Shown here in pieces: positions 11,632-22,730 of a stretch of 64,000 bases of DNA. The first letter of the stretch is position 1. Every line of letters starts with the position of its first letter. A program made the translations under genes and the position numbers. The stretch is from Adenophora triphylla var. japonica. Taxonomy: Eukaryota > Streptophyta > Magnoliopsida > Asterales > Campanulaceae. Below the pieces are notes generated by a model that searched no databases, was not told the origin of the DNA, and saw nothing but the letters and a program-made list of their open reading frames with translations. The stretch covers positions 22,613 to 86,612 of the forward strand of contig JAFEMH010007519.1 in NCBI GenBank assembly GCA_022495995.1, given 5' to 3'.

Positions 11632-13648
11632 ATGGACAAAAGTTGGATTGATTTGGATAATCGAATTTCAAATGAGTATTTGTGCAGGGTTGACAACTTT
11701 CTCGATTTTTCATTCTCAAAAAGTCTGTTGGTGTTAAAGAAATATATTGTCCTTGTAAAAAATGCGCAAATCGTTACCAAAAGACCGTGCAACCGTGAGA
11801 TCACATTGTATTGAAGTGGGATTTCAAAAAGATTACAAGAATTGGATTAGGCACGTGGGAAGAGTACATTTCGGCGCGTAAGAATGATAATAATGATAGG
11901 ACAACCGAAGATGGCATTGAAATTGAATTGGGCGTGCAAGATTGTATGAGGCGAATGGTACATGAAGGGATGGGTATGCTTAGGATAGTAACCACCAGGA
12001 ATTGAAGAAATCGTACAATCGGATGCATCCACCGCAAAGTTTCTTAGACTTTTGAGAGATGCCGATCAAGCCTTGTGGGAAGGGTGTGATAAGTTTACAG
12101 TACTCTCATTTATTGTAGAACTTATGCACTTTGGAAGGCTAATTATCGAGTGACCGATAAGGGATTTACTTCTTTATTAAAAAATTTCATTAGGGCATTG
12201 CCTCGGTCCGCCGAAAGTGCCAAGTTCCTATCGTGAGGCGTACAAGATGACTAGCGGATTTGGGTTTTAGTTATAAAACGTGGGACGCGTGCATTAATCA
12301 TTGTATGTTGTTTCGAAATGAAGCGAAAAACTTACTAAATGTGAAATTTGTGGAGCCTCTAGATATAAGCAACAAGAAGAAGGGGGTAGCGGTGAAGGTG
12401 CGGAAACAAGTGGCAAGAATAAACTTCCCAAGCGGTAGCGATGAAGAAAGTATGGTATTTTCCCTTAAAGACAAGGTTGCAAAGGTTGTATTGGTCATCT
12501 AAGATCGCGACACTCATGAGATGGCATGCCGAGAAAAGAATAGACGATGGTGTCTTGAGGCATCCGCAGACTCTCGTGCGTGGAAGGAATTCGATGAATG
12601 TTATCCATTATTTTCAAGTGAAATTCGAAATGTTAGATTGGGATTAGCATCTCGACGGATTTAATCCTTTCGTAACAATGACTATATCTCACAAGACTTG
12701 GCCTCGTCATTGTGCTTATGCCATACAATCTTCCACCTTGGTTATGCATGAAAATGTACCATATTTCTTCTTGTCGGTGCTTACTCAAGGACCAAAAGGG
12801 CCGGGCAACAAGATAGATGTGTATCTCCAACCGTTAATTGATGAGTTGAAGGAATTGTAGGAAGATGGTATATCAACTTATGATGCATCAAGGAACGAGT
12901 TGTTTACTTTACGAGCTTCACTATTATGGACAATACATGACTTTCCCGCATATGCAATGTCAGTTCGGATGGAGCACTAAAGGTGAATATGCTTGCCCTT
13001 GTTGCAATGTGAGACCTCAAGCACGATGGTTGGATCATGGTGGCAAGTATTGTTATATTGGTCATCGACGCTTCTTGCCTAGGAGTCATGCTTTTCGTAA
13101 GGATAAAGGCTCTTTTGATGGTACTCATGAAGTGAGAGATAAGCCCAAGTTATTGTTTGGAACAAAATTGCTTAAACAAGTTGAAAATATGAAAACAGAG
13201 TATAAAATAGAAGATGTTATTAAAAAGAGGAAAAGAGAAGAGGGTGAGAAGCAACAAGCCAAGTTGGAGAAAAGAAAGGTTCCTAAGTTGTGTCACAATT
13301 GGAAAAAGAGGAGTATCTTCTTTGAGTTGCCATATTGGGCAAATAATCATGTTTGTCATAATCTTGATGTTATGCACATTGAAAAAATGTGTGTGATAAT
13401 GTGCTACATACTGTTAGGTACTCATGGGAAATCAAAAGATAATGATAAAGCAAGAAAAGACCTAAAAGAGATGAACATTCGGAAACCATTGCATCTACAA
13501 AGCTTCCATCCGGCAAAGATATTATGCCTCAGAGCTCGCCACTTTTTTACAATGAGTAAGAAGCATAAAGACACATTCTTGAAAGTTCTAAAGGGAGTCA
13601 AAGTCCCGATGGCTACTCGTCAAACATATCTCGTTGTGTACATCTAGA
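11632..13648 (+). pseudogene. TNP2-type CACTA transposase, N-terminal and catalytic regions
   Basis: Start at 11632 with MDKSWIDL and RISNEYLCRVDNFLDF, the transposase-associated domain at the N-terminus of plant TNP2 proteins; the frame then shifts to 11811 (EEYISARKNDNN). The TNP2 region follows in broken pieces: 12290-12330 (CINHCMLFRNEAKNL), 12570-12660 (WKEFDECYP, RNVRLGLA in shifted frames), 12678-12860 (PYFFLSVLTQGPKGPG, IDVYLQPLIDELKEL) and 12865-13647 (GWSTKGEYACPCCN, HRRFLPRSHAFRKDK, FFELPYWANN, HNLDVMHIEK). Expected order and spacing for TNP2, but several stops and frameshifts. Cannot encode an active transposase. Confidence 0.88.
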
Positions 13649-15320
13649 GAAAAGAGCTATTTGGGGTCTTAAGAGCCATGATAGTCATATTTTGCTCCAA
13701 CAACTACTCCCTTTAGCCGTTCGAAAAGCGTTGCCTACTTCGTTGTAAAAGCCATCATTGAGTTGGCAAATTTCTTTAGGCAATTATCCTCAAAGGTGAA
13801 TACACTTGTGATCTCGAAAAGATACAAGATCGGATGGGTTTGTCACACTATGCGCTCTCGAGAAAATATTCCCACCGGCTTTCTTTGATGTTATGGAGAA
13901 CTTGCCGGTGCATTTAGCCGAGGAGGCCTTGCTAGCAGGCCCAATACAATTTCGTTGGATGTATCCGGTAGAGAGGTACATCCATATTAAATTTACTTTG
14001 AAAAAAGTTAAATTCCTTTTTACATCTGCTTTAGCATAAGTAAATGTTTTTGTAGGTTTCTACTTACATTAAAATTATATGTTCGAAATTGAGCCATTCC
14101 GAGGCCTCCATAGCTAAGGCAATTTGTGGCTGAAGAATGCATGACTTTTTGTACGCAATATTTGGATGACATTGAGACAAAGTCCAATCGTCCTAGAAGA
14201 AATGATGATGAAGGTGATGAGTTAGGCCGCTTTGTAGGAAAAGAAGAGGTAATTACCCTTGATTACATCACACGAGTACAAGCGCATAGATATGTGCTTT
14301 TCAATACTGAAGATGTTGAACAATACCTAGAGTAAGTGATTCCTTACATGAGGCTTACATTCCTTATATCTTTTATATTTTAAATTAATACTTAATTCAT
14401 ATTTTCAATCCGCTCGAGAATGCATCGTGTACATTTGAGGAGACACTACCTCGTAATCAACGACATCTTATAGAGAAAGAACATAATGATAAGTTTGTTA
14501 GCTGGTTTAAGGATTATGTAAGTATGAAACCACCTTCATATAATAGTTTCAATTTATCGTTTTAAATATTTTCTTATTAAATTTTGTTTTTTATAAAAGG
14601 TATGCACGACGAAAGATGTAGTGCCCGAAAGAATTACGAGTCTTGTATTGGGTCCTCATATGGATGCGAGGCGGTATAAGTCTTACATAATAAATGGTTT
14701 TCGATTTCGAGTGAAGGATGTCGATAGACGGAGGAAAACTCAAAATAGTGGAGTCATGCGAATGCAAGTGTGACAAGTTTTGCAAGCCGAAAGGATAATA
14801 ATCCCATTGTAGGGGATGTTAACTTCTACGGGGAGTTGATTGAGATCCTTGAAATTCGTTATAAAGCAACTCAATAAGATTTGTATTGTTTAAATGTGAT
14901 TGGGTTGATAACCTGGACGAGCAAGATGGAAGATGAGCAAAAATTTACTCTTGTAAACTTCAATCACAAGTTGTATAAGGATAATCGAGTTGGTGATGAA
15001 CCATTCATATTAGCATCTCAAGCTGAGCAAGTTTGGTATGTTAAAGATCCTATAGAAAGTGATTGGAAAGTTGTGATGAGGATTACACCAAGAGATAGTT
15101 TTGACATATATTGAATGATGATAAACAAGTTTCGCATTCGATTCCACAATTGGTACCATTTTGCTCACAAAATCTGGATGAAAATGTTGCTAACGAAGAA
15201 GCATCGTGGGTGCGAGAGGGAGTTGATGGGGTCGAGATTGAAACTACTAATATCAATGACCTAGATGTTGATATGACCGATAATGATGATGTTGATATGG
15301 CCGATAATGATGATGATTAG
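13649..15320 (+). pseudogene. TNP2 C-terminal part: DUF4218 and DUF4216 regions, acidic tail
   Basis: Continues the TNP2 gene. A DUF4218-type stretch lies around 13650-14335 (IWGLKSHDS, LEKIFPPAFFDVMENLPVHL, with a probable intron near 13980-14110). A DUF4216-type segment at 14880-15114 ends VWYVKDPIESDWKVVM. The last frame, 15111-15320, ends in an Asp/Asn-rich tail, VDMTDNDDVDMADNDDD. Several frame breaks are present, e.g. TGA near 14773. Confidence 0.75.
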
Positions 15321-15322
15321 TT

Positions 15323-15508
15323 TGAGTAGTATTTGTTTAGATCTTATTTGCTTACTATTTACTAAGACAATGTTATTACTTAAGTTTCATGTTTCAATCA
15401 AACTTGTTATTTTTGTATGGTTGAATATTAATATTGTTACTTCTATATAATATGTATTTGTTTAGGTCTTATGTGCTTACTATTTACTAAGACAATATTA
15501 TTACTAAA
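15323..15508 (+). repeat. 3' flank repeat units, left pair
   Basis: One full and one partial copy of a unit of about 115 bp: TTTGTTTAGATCTTATTTGC, ACTAAGACAATGTTATTACT, TTTCAATCAAACTTGTTATT, GGTTGAATATTAATATTGTT. The second copy stops after ACAATATTATTACT, where the duplicated leader begins. Two more copies follow the gag-like gene at 17057. Confidence 0.8.
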
Positions 15509-15570
15509 ATTTGTGTCTCTCCGTCTTATATATAGGTGGTTTTTGTGTTGAAAATATGCCTCACTAAGGA
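15504..15570 (+). promoter_or_regulatory. Second copy of the TNP2 leader/promoter sequence
   Basis: CTAAAATTTGTGTCTCTCCG followed by TCTTATATATAGGTGG, nearly identical to 11561-11600. It is joined directly to a truncated 3' flank repeat and precedes the gag-like gene. Confidence 0.6.
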
Positions 15571-17057
15571 GAGAGAGACGGTAGAGGGGGTAGCAACAAG
15601 AGGGGTAGACAAAACCCGCCGCCCGTAGTCCTAAATGATCCCACTTCCCCTAATGCATCATTGACGGCGTTTATGGGATTGACCCAATTGACCGCCGCTC
15701 AAAAGAAAAAATGGCGGAATTTGGAGGGTAGGAAATTTCAAGTCACCACTTTCCTTCATTTGCCTTGGTGTTGAGGGATTTGGGTTTAGAGGCGTTAGTA
15801 ACAGAATTGATGACGCAAGCCGGGTTAGGTAATTTCCTGAGGAAGACTCCGGCTACGTATTTGAGATATTCAGCAGAGTTTCTTTCAACTTTGGAGGTAG
15901 GCAAGGGTCACAAGAAAATTCTATTCGGTTTCATATGAATGATGAAGCCTATCGAGTGACTTATGATCGGTTGAGGGAAATCTTTGGGGTTGATCGTAGA
16001 AAGGAAGCTGGGTCGAGGGCCGATGGGGGACTTGTTTTTTCTTTTCGGAGCTCACAGGATTGCCCTGCAAAAAAAAAATACCTTAGGGCTTCCTCTCTTT
16101 CTCACCCGGCTTGGAAATTATTTTACAGAGGTCTATCTATGTCTTGGTTGGCAAACGGAGAGCCCGCTCAATTGAATGTGGCTATGGTAAACCTTTGCGA
16201 ACGGGGTTGAGGAGTTTTCTCGTGGTGATTCCTGATTGGGTTGATATTTTTGCTCGGAGATGTGAGGCATTTGCCCTTACCAAAAAGGGAAACATATCAA
16301 TTGGAGGGATGATCACATTGATTGCTCAAGCTTGTGTGGTTGAACCAAAACCCGAGGCGATGAGATTGATGGGGGGCACGAGTTTTATTACGAGCGGCTG
16401 GGTGCGGTATGACAAGTTTGTGAGGGACCGGAGGGCGACGGATAACGAGGTCTTTATTGTTTGAATATGGTACTCCCGAGGAGGACGGTCCGTTGCGGGG
16501 TAGGGCCACATTTCCGAGTGGTGAACATGCCGGGCATTGGCGTATGCCCTGTTGATGATCAAATGGATCCCATTGATGAGGAGGATGATGAGGAGCGAGG
16601 AAGAGGAAGGATCGGGAGAGACGGGGGTGGTCGGGGAGGAGAGCGGGAGGCCGTAACCCGGCGGGGTTCTTTTGATCGATGGGATACCGTGAGGGCATTT
16701 TGGAGGAGCGGGAGCGATCAGAGGATCGCTCGGGAACGGAAGAGCCGACATGCTTTGGAGGATGCTAGATGGGGAGGTTATCGCTTTGGGAAACGAGTCG
16801 ACATACTTTAGAGGATGCTAGATGGGGAGGTGCGGGGATCGTTTTGAGGGTTGGAAGATGAAACCGCCATTTTAGGAGCCGGTATACGCACTTGGAGGCT
16901 TGGGCGATGCGAGCGGATAGCCCCGGAGTTACGAGCCGGTTTCGGTAGGATTATTTGACTACGGCTTATGCGTTCGAGAGCCACGCTCGTGCACGGAGCG
17001 TTCTTCCCCGTCAGACCTACTATCGAGGGGACAAACCTCAGGCCTCATCCCGGTGAT
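15560..17057 (+). pseudogene. gag-like gene (Athila ORF1-like) inside CACTA-1
   Basis: Successive open frames 15935-16210, 16111-16464 and 16461-16811 encode pieces of one protein: YLRYSAEFLSTLEVG and FHMNDEAYRVTYDRLREIFG (15850-15990), LAQLNVA-like and DWVDIFARRCEAFALTKKGN (16220-16290), GGMITLIAQACVV (16300-16340), GGTSFITSGWVRYDKFV (16370-16420), then an Asp/Glu-Arg-Gly stretch and RARERKSRHALEDARW-like C-terminus. The order (strand pairing with a polymerised-gag-like helix, then a region with GG-I-T-IA) resembles Athila-type ORF1/gag proteins. It is broken by frameshifts. It lies between two pairs of 3' flank repeats, behind a copy of the TNP2 leader. The domain identity is inference. Confidence 0.5.
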
Positions 17058-17290
17058 GTTATTATTGTGATGTTATTATTATGTTTCATGCTTCAAATCA
17101 AACTTGTTATTTTGTATGGTTGAATATTAATATTGTTAATTGTAATATGTATTTGTTTAGATCTTATTTGCTTACTATTACTAAGACAATGTTATTACTT
17201 ATGTTTCATATTTCAATCAAACTTGTTATTTTGTATGGTTGAATTGAATATTAATATTGTTAATTGTAATATGTATTTGTTCTGCTTCTT
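17057..17290 (+). repeat. 3' flank repeat units, right pair
   Basis: Two copies of the 15323 unit (TCAAACTTGTTATTTTGTATGG, ACTAAGACAATGTTATTACT) directly follow the gag-like gene, so it is bracketed by the same repeat on both sides. Confidence 0.8.
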
Positions 17291-19280
17291 TTGATCAAAC
17301 TCTTATTTCCTACGGGATCTTGTTGCGGCGGCTCTTGCTACACCTTTGCTCTCGAGTCATCTTGCTTCTCCGAGGTACTCCTTTGATGCACATGTAGAAA
17401 TTTGAATATATTAAATGAATATCAATTTTACTTTGGGATGTCCCCGCCTCGCTTCCCCACCGATTTGGTACCCGCGCGAGAGTAACTTTTACGGCCTCCG
17501 TGCTATTCTATACTTTCCAAGAGTCTGTATCAAAGCGGGAAGTAGTGGCTCTGCGTATGTGTTGTTGTTGTTGTTCCTTGTGGTTGTTGTTGTTGTTCCC
17601 TGCCGCTTCATGATACAATAATGCTTGGAATTTGGTCACTACCCTCTTTGTTTATTAAAAAGTTGCAAATATGGTAGCTTAAATGTGATTTTTTGTGTGT
17701 GTGTCAACTTGATATACATTGTTGGGAGGGAGTCTACGTCAAAAACTGATATACATTGGTGGGAGGGGAGTCTTAAGCATGATATACGTTGTTGGGTATT
17801 GCTCTAAGCAAGGCTTAGATTTCTAGTAAAAGATTTGCTTATCTCTTCCGAGTGTGGATGGGGCGGAACGCTAGGGCCTGTGGCATGTTTGTGTATATTG
17901 TGATGCGACGTATGATTTGGAATGCTTGTTTATCTCCATATTTGGGCGAGTTATTTTTGCTCCATGCGATGATTAGCGAGTTTTTAGCTTGATATACATT
18001 GTTAGGTATCTCTTTAAAAGCTTAAGCTTTTAGATGAGGTGGTAACTTAACATGTGAATGCGCGTGTTGACGCGCCATGTATTTCCTTTGATTTGCATGC
18101 CCTTGGTTTTGGCACATGGGAATAGCGATAAGCTTGATATGCATTGTTGGGTATCTCTTGTTTAATAACTTATGTTTTTAGATGAGTTTCTAATTAAACA
18201 AATTTAAACCACAATAGTTCCCATTACATTTGTTCTTCAGGTGTTTAATTGTTGAGCACTTAGAACATAAATTTATGGGCATAGATTTTGTTGGAGAAGT
18301 GGTTATGTGCATGAATATAATCAAATTTATGGGCATTGGTGTTTGTGGCCCAACTAAACTTTCTCTCTCTGTCACCAAGTAAACTTAAGCTAATGAGAAA
18401 CTCCTAGTTTTGTACGGGAAAAAACAAAAATTCGAGAGAACCTTGGAAAATACCTACTGTTTTCCCGATCGTCTCTCGGTACATCGGTTAGGTCTGTAAG
18501 GTGAAGATTTCAAAATTTTGAAATAACCTACGTACGGTCTGTAATTAACATAACCACCATAGAGTAATCTTTTTCAAGGAGTCCTTTGCATCCAACCATT
18601 GTAATCATTTGTGAGAATAATGTGGTGTTATACGTGTGCTTAAATTTCTTTTCGATTAGCTCAATTTCTTTATTAATCTTTGTGGGGGGGTGGGGTCTAG
18701 AATTTTAGAATCACTACTACTATCTTGGTTTGACATGACTGTTGTGTTATACTCCCTCCATTTAATGGGGTAAGTGTCCCACACTTTCACATAATCTCTT
18801 TGAAATAATTAACATTTCTTTATTCTTGTTTCTTTATTCTTTGGGGTTACATTATTTTACATTCTTCTTGTTGTTTACATGTTCTTTGTTGTTGTTGTTG
18901 TTGTTGTTGTTGTTGCTTCTTTGTTGTTGTTTTTACATTTGTTGCTTTAAACTATAAAGGGAAAAGATTTGAAAAGAAAGAAGTACGTCATGTTTTTATT
19001 ATTTCTCATGTTTTCGGTCAATGCAGTGGCTTAGATGCATGAGTTCTATTGGTGTTTTATTGTATGTTATTTACTCTTTATGTCCCAGTATTTGTTGTTT
19101 TAGGGGTTAAAACTTGTTCCAAAATACTTGTTGTTTTATTACCCGGTTATCTAGGCATTTTATAGAGTAAAGCGTCTTATACATGAAGTACATAAGACTG
19201 CATAATAAGTTATAGGTCTTATACATATATTATAAGACTATTTTTTGGGTCCTTTACTTGGTTTTATCCAATTTTTGTGC
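17291..19280. other. CACTA-1 spacer with TGATATACATTGTTGGG and (TTG)n repeats
   Basis: No coding region recognised. Holds at least five copies of TGATATACATTGTTGGG (near 17710, 17746, 17778, 17989, 18134) and (TTG)n runs at 17556-17600 and 18887-18916. The rest is unremarkable non-coding sequence, plausibly introns or the 5' region of the TNP1-like gene. Confidence 0.6.
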
Positions 19281-19310
19281 TATAATTGAATTGTCATATG
19301 ACTCAGAGGA

Positions 19311-20365
19311 TATGCCGCCAAAGAAAAATTTATTGCACAGGTCGAGGGCTCGAACCTAAAGGAAGAGGGGCGCAAAACCCGACCCCAAATGGGGTAAGAG
19401 ATTGGAACATAATATGGAGGTACAACCGGTTGCGATGTGGGGAAATGGCAGTAGGCTACTCGGAGATAGGAATTTTGCTAAAATTAATCTCAATCTATTA
19501 TCGTGAATGTCTTATATAAGTAGTCAAATTAATACTAATATTATCTTTTTTTTTTCCAGGAAATATCAGAAACAAATAAATTGAATCGAGAAAAGCAATC
19601 GTGCCTGAATAGGACCGGAAAAATGTCCCATCCCAAAGTCATCAAAGGGGTTTGTCATCGTTCAATTTAGTTCTCGCCGTCAATTCAATTAATGTTTCTT
19701 TTTGTATCGTATATAAATATATTTTTTTTGGTCAAATGATTCTATTATAAATTGTAGAGAGACGACATAGGGTTTACTAACCGATCGCGTAAGCATTTTC
19801 ATACATACGCGCACCTGGCAAAACACCCGCAGATCAAGAAACCACTCAAATGATTGTAAGTTAAAGTTTCAACCTTTTCTGTTTCAGTTTTGTTATTCTA
19901 TAGAATACTTTTTTCATTTCTAACTTCATTTTCATAATATTAATTAAAGTTAAAACATTTATATTGAACATGTTGTTTTTGTTACAGCAAACGCTTAATG
20001 ATGCAATCGAGGGCTCACAGAGGAGCAACAAAACTCTCCTACGGCGCGTGAAAATATTTTTGTTGGTATGATGGGCCCTGATGACCACGGGAGAGTGCGA
20101 TGTATGGGAGGCGGTCTTAACAAAACTAAGGTGTTTGGTAAATCCCAACTTCTCGTACCTGTATTGGGAGGCGCGGCGGGGTCGAGCAGATTTTGAAAGG
20201 CAACTTCAGGAGGAACGCCGACAAAATGAGGAGGAACGCCGACGCTACAACAACAACTTCAGCAAGCACAACAATAACTTCAGAGGAACGCCTTTGCTAC
20301 AACAACAAATTGATGAATTGAAACGTTGTTGGATGGAACGACGTGGAAACGACGGTAATGAATAG
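19311..20365 (+). pseudogene. TNP1-like / plant En/Spm transposase (Transposase_24 type)
   Basis: Probable start MPPKKNLLHRSR at 19311. Exon-like blocks follow at about 19560-19650 (ISETNKLNREKQ), 19757-19850 (RDDIGFTNRSRKHFHTYAHL) and 19988-20365. Each is preceded by a pyrimidine tract and AG (TTTTTTTTTCCAG before 19560, TTGTTACAG before 19988), so it is a multi-exon gene. The diagnostic segment GPDDHGRVRCMGGGLNKTKV (20073-20133) matches the GP..HGRVR.G.G..PT signature of this family. A downstream frame encodes a Gln/Glu/Arg coiled coil (RQLQEERRQNEEERR). At least one frameshift near 20150 separates motif and coiled coil. Probably the small DNA-binding protein for the subterminal repeats. 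Confidence 0.72.
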
Positions 20366-20610
20366 GTGTCATGGATTTTAGACATTGTGTATTTTGGATA
20401 CATTCAACAACTAATAACTTTTTTGTATAATGGTTATTATGTCTGGATACATTCAACATTAATTGTGTTAATATGTAGATTGTAAATATTGATTGCATTT
20501 GTGTATTTTTGGTTATATACAGGTTTTATTTGTGTGTGTACAGGTTGAATTTGGTTTTTGTGAATGTATTTTTGGGGGAAAATGAATTATACAAAGTCGG
20601 AAAAAAATAG

Positions 20611-21115
20611 GCTTATTTACGGCGGTGACTAAATCCGCCGTATAAAGTCGGGGACGACTCGTGCCCAAAGGGGGACGAGGGAACCAAGAGGGGACTGCAT
20701 GGTACGACTCGTGCCATGGTGGACGAGTCGTCCCTATTAAGGTATTTACCTGACTAAATCCGCCGTATAAAATGGCTTGACGACTCGTCTACAAAGGGGG
20801 ACGAGGGAACCCGGTGGGGGTGCAATTGGGACGACTCGTACAGGAGGACGACTCGTCTCTTATTTACTTGGGCGGCTACACATACCGCCGTATAAAGACT
20901 CACCAAAATACGCCATAATATACGTATGTATTTCATTTATATACGGCGCTGGTATATCCGCCGTATATAGTATTTACGGCAGTGATCCCGTCGTATATAG
21001 TATTTACGGCGATGATTTATACGGGGGTCTATTTACGGCGGCTAGTCCGCCGTAAATACTATATACGGCGGGGCGCGTGGTATTTAAGGCGGATTTTAAC
21101 CGCCGTAAATAAGCC
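20611..21115. repeat. Right subterminal repeats of CACTA-1
   Basis: TTTACGGCGG and CCGCCGTATA units spread over 500 bp, interspersed with GACGACTCGT repeats (20645-20860) not present at the left end. Confidence 0.88.
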
Positions 21116-21745
21116 TGTTTCTTATAGTGTCAATTGAAATCAAGAAGGGTTCAATAATCAATACCAAAGCAAAGGAGATTAGTTCTCCATGAAAGTCATA
21201 ATCTTCAAAGGTTCCTTCCTCAATTCTAATGAAAACATAAGATAAAAACCTAAAAGTCTATTAAAAACTCCTATTTATACTAGGACAATAACAAGGGAAA
21301 GAAATAAGTATTTTCTTTCCTAAAAATCCTCCAAAAGGCAGCCCAAAAGTCCTCCTCCAAAGTTGATTTCGGGATTCCGAACAAGTCCCTGCAGTTTTGA
21401 AAATTTCACTCAAGTCCTCTAGCTTCCAGTAATTTCAGAAAAGTCCTGTCTTCCAGATTTGCAGCCGGTCACTGGATTCTTCAGATTTGGCACTTCCAGC
21501 TTCTCAATTTGATCCCTTAAGCTCCTTTTCTTCAACCTTTTTAGGCTCGACTTTGGCTCCTTGAAAGCATTACATCCGAATATAAAATAAAACAACTCAA
21601 ATATCCTCGGATTACAATAACTCTCAATACAATCTCACTTTAACATACTATCCCAAAATTTCATCAAAACTAAACTGAATATATCAAATAGGGATAATAT
21701 GTCTAGAAAAATAGGAAATTACATATAACATAATCCACCACATCA

Positions 21746-21905
21746 CGGGGCCAAAGCCTTGATTCTCGAAGCTTGATGAAAAATGGGAGGGTCCTTTCCA
21801 AGTCGCCAAATTCATTAGAGAGGGAGCTTATCAGCTAAGAAAGCAAGATGGTGAAGAGCTAAAAAATGCGTGGAGAGTGAATCATTTAAAGCAGTATTAT
21901 CAATA
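21746..21905 (+). pseudogene. Integrase C-terminal stub, right piece
   Basis: Encodes KLDEKWEGPFQVAKF followed by GAYQL and ending HLKQYYQ-stop at 21905, the usual end of a Gypsy polyprotein. The reading frame of the left piece continues across the insertion once one TSD copy is ignored, with one in-frame TGA near the junction. Confidence 0.78.
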
Positions 21906-22139
21906 GATTGCCGCTTGTTTTTTATCTTTCAAATATTTCGTTTGTCGCTTATTTTAGAATAGTAAATGTCATATGAAATTTGGTATTCTAGAATGGCGTG
22001 TTTTGATGTGATATGGAAACAAGTATTAATACAAGAAGAGCAACATATTAACAAGGCTTGTCAAAGTTTAATGTCGTGTTAATTTTTTATTGCATGGAAT
22101 GACGAATATACGAGTGGCGGTAACAAATATGAATATCGC

Positions 22140-22660
22140 GCATAAATGGAAGGAACAAATGAGAAGGGAGGTTGCCACCTAGTAGGCACCCTCAAAGAAA
22201 AGATGGCCAAAGGAGGTCGCCGCCAAGTAGGCACCCCCGAAGATTGGGGGCCAGTGAGGTTGCCGCCATAGTAGGCTCCCCCAAAGATGAAGGCCAGGGA
22301 GTTTGCCGCCCTAGTGGTCACCCCCAAAGATGAAGGCCAGGGAGGTTGCCACCCTAGTGGTCACCCCAAAAGATGAAGGCCATGGAGGTTGTCACCCTAG
22401 TAGGCACCCCCAAAGAAAGATGGCCAAGGGAGGTTGCCGCCCTAGTAGGCACCCCTGAAGATTGAGGGCCAGGGAGGTTGCCGCCCTAGTAGGTACCCCC
22501 AAAGATGAAGGCCAGGGAGGTTGCCGCCCAAGTAGGCACCCCCAAAAAAAGATGTTCAAGGGAGGTTGCCGCCCTAGCAGGCACCCCCAAACTTGAAAAG
22601 TTGCCAAGGAAGGTTGCCGCCTAGTAGGCACCCAAGGCACTTGAAAATTTTCAGTTCTAT
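22140..22660 (+). repeat. 44-bp minisatellite between integrase and 3' LTR
   Basis: About eleven copies of GGAGGTTGCCGCC, CTAGTAGGCACCCCC and AAAGATGAAGGCCA in a 43-47-bp register (starts near 22341, 22384, 22429, 22473, 22516, 22561). It forms open frames of Cys-Leu-Leu-Gly-Arg-Gln-Pro-Pro repeats on the minus strand that have no credible gene structure. Confidence 0.88.
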
Positions 22661-22730
22661 AGTTAGATTATATGAATTATTTCCTCCTCAACTCGATCAT
22701 GAATAATCGAGCTAAGGAGTTGGGGGCTTC

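Larger units (their letters stand above)
9756..21129 (+). mobile_element. CACTA (En/Spm) transposon, 11.4 kb
   Basis: TIRs CACTACAAGAAA at the left and TTTCTTATAGTG at the right, flanked by the exact 3-bp duplication TCA (9753-9755, 21130-21132). Arrays of TACGGCGG/CCGCCGTA lie inside both ends. It contains a broken TNP2 gene (11632-15320), a gag-like gene (15560-17057) and a TNP1-like gene (19311-20365), all on plus. It is inserted in the solo LTR. Confidence 0.95.
8586..21745 (-). mobile_element. Solo LTR (Gypsy type) split by a CACTA element
   Basis: Ends TGATAGG...CACATCA, flanked by the exact 5-bp duplication CGGGG (8581-8585, 21746-21750). With the CACTA insertion (9756-21129 plus one TSD) set aside it is about 1.78 kb with no internal retrotransposon genes, so it is a solo LTR from LTR-LTR recombination. 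On the minus strand TATAAATAG (complement of 21271-21279) looks like its promoter, and sequence near 8650 (GAGCAAGTCCAGGATCG on plus) is typical of large plant Gypsy LTRs. Lineage uncertain; Athila-like size. Confidence 0.85.

Noticed and set aside
16297..16751. Two minus-strand frames of 133 and 141 codons
   Set aside because: Antisense shadows of the gag-like gene; the plus frames carry the recognisable segments.
18751..19110. Possible Stowaway between CTCCCTCCATTTAATGGGG (18753) and sequence near 19075
   Set aside because: Right end has CTCTTTATGTCCC in the same orientation rather than inverted, so no element can be closed.
22079..22640. Minus-strand frames with GCLLGRQPP repeats
   Set aside because: Produced by the 44-bp minisatellite; no start context or domain.
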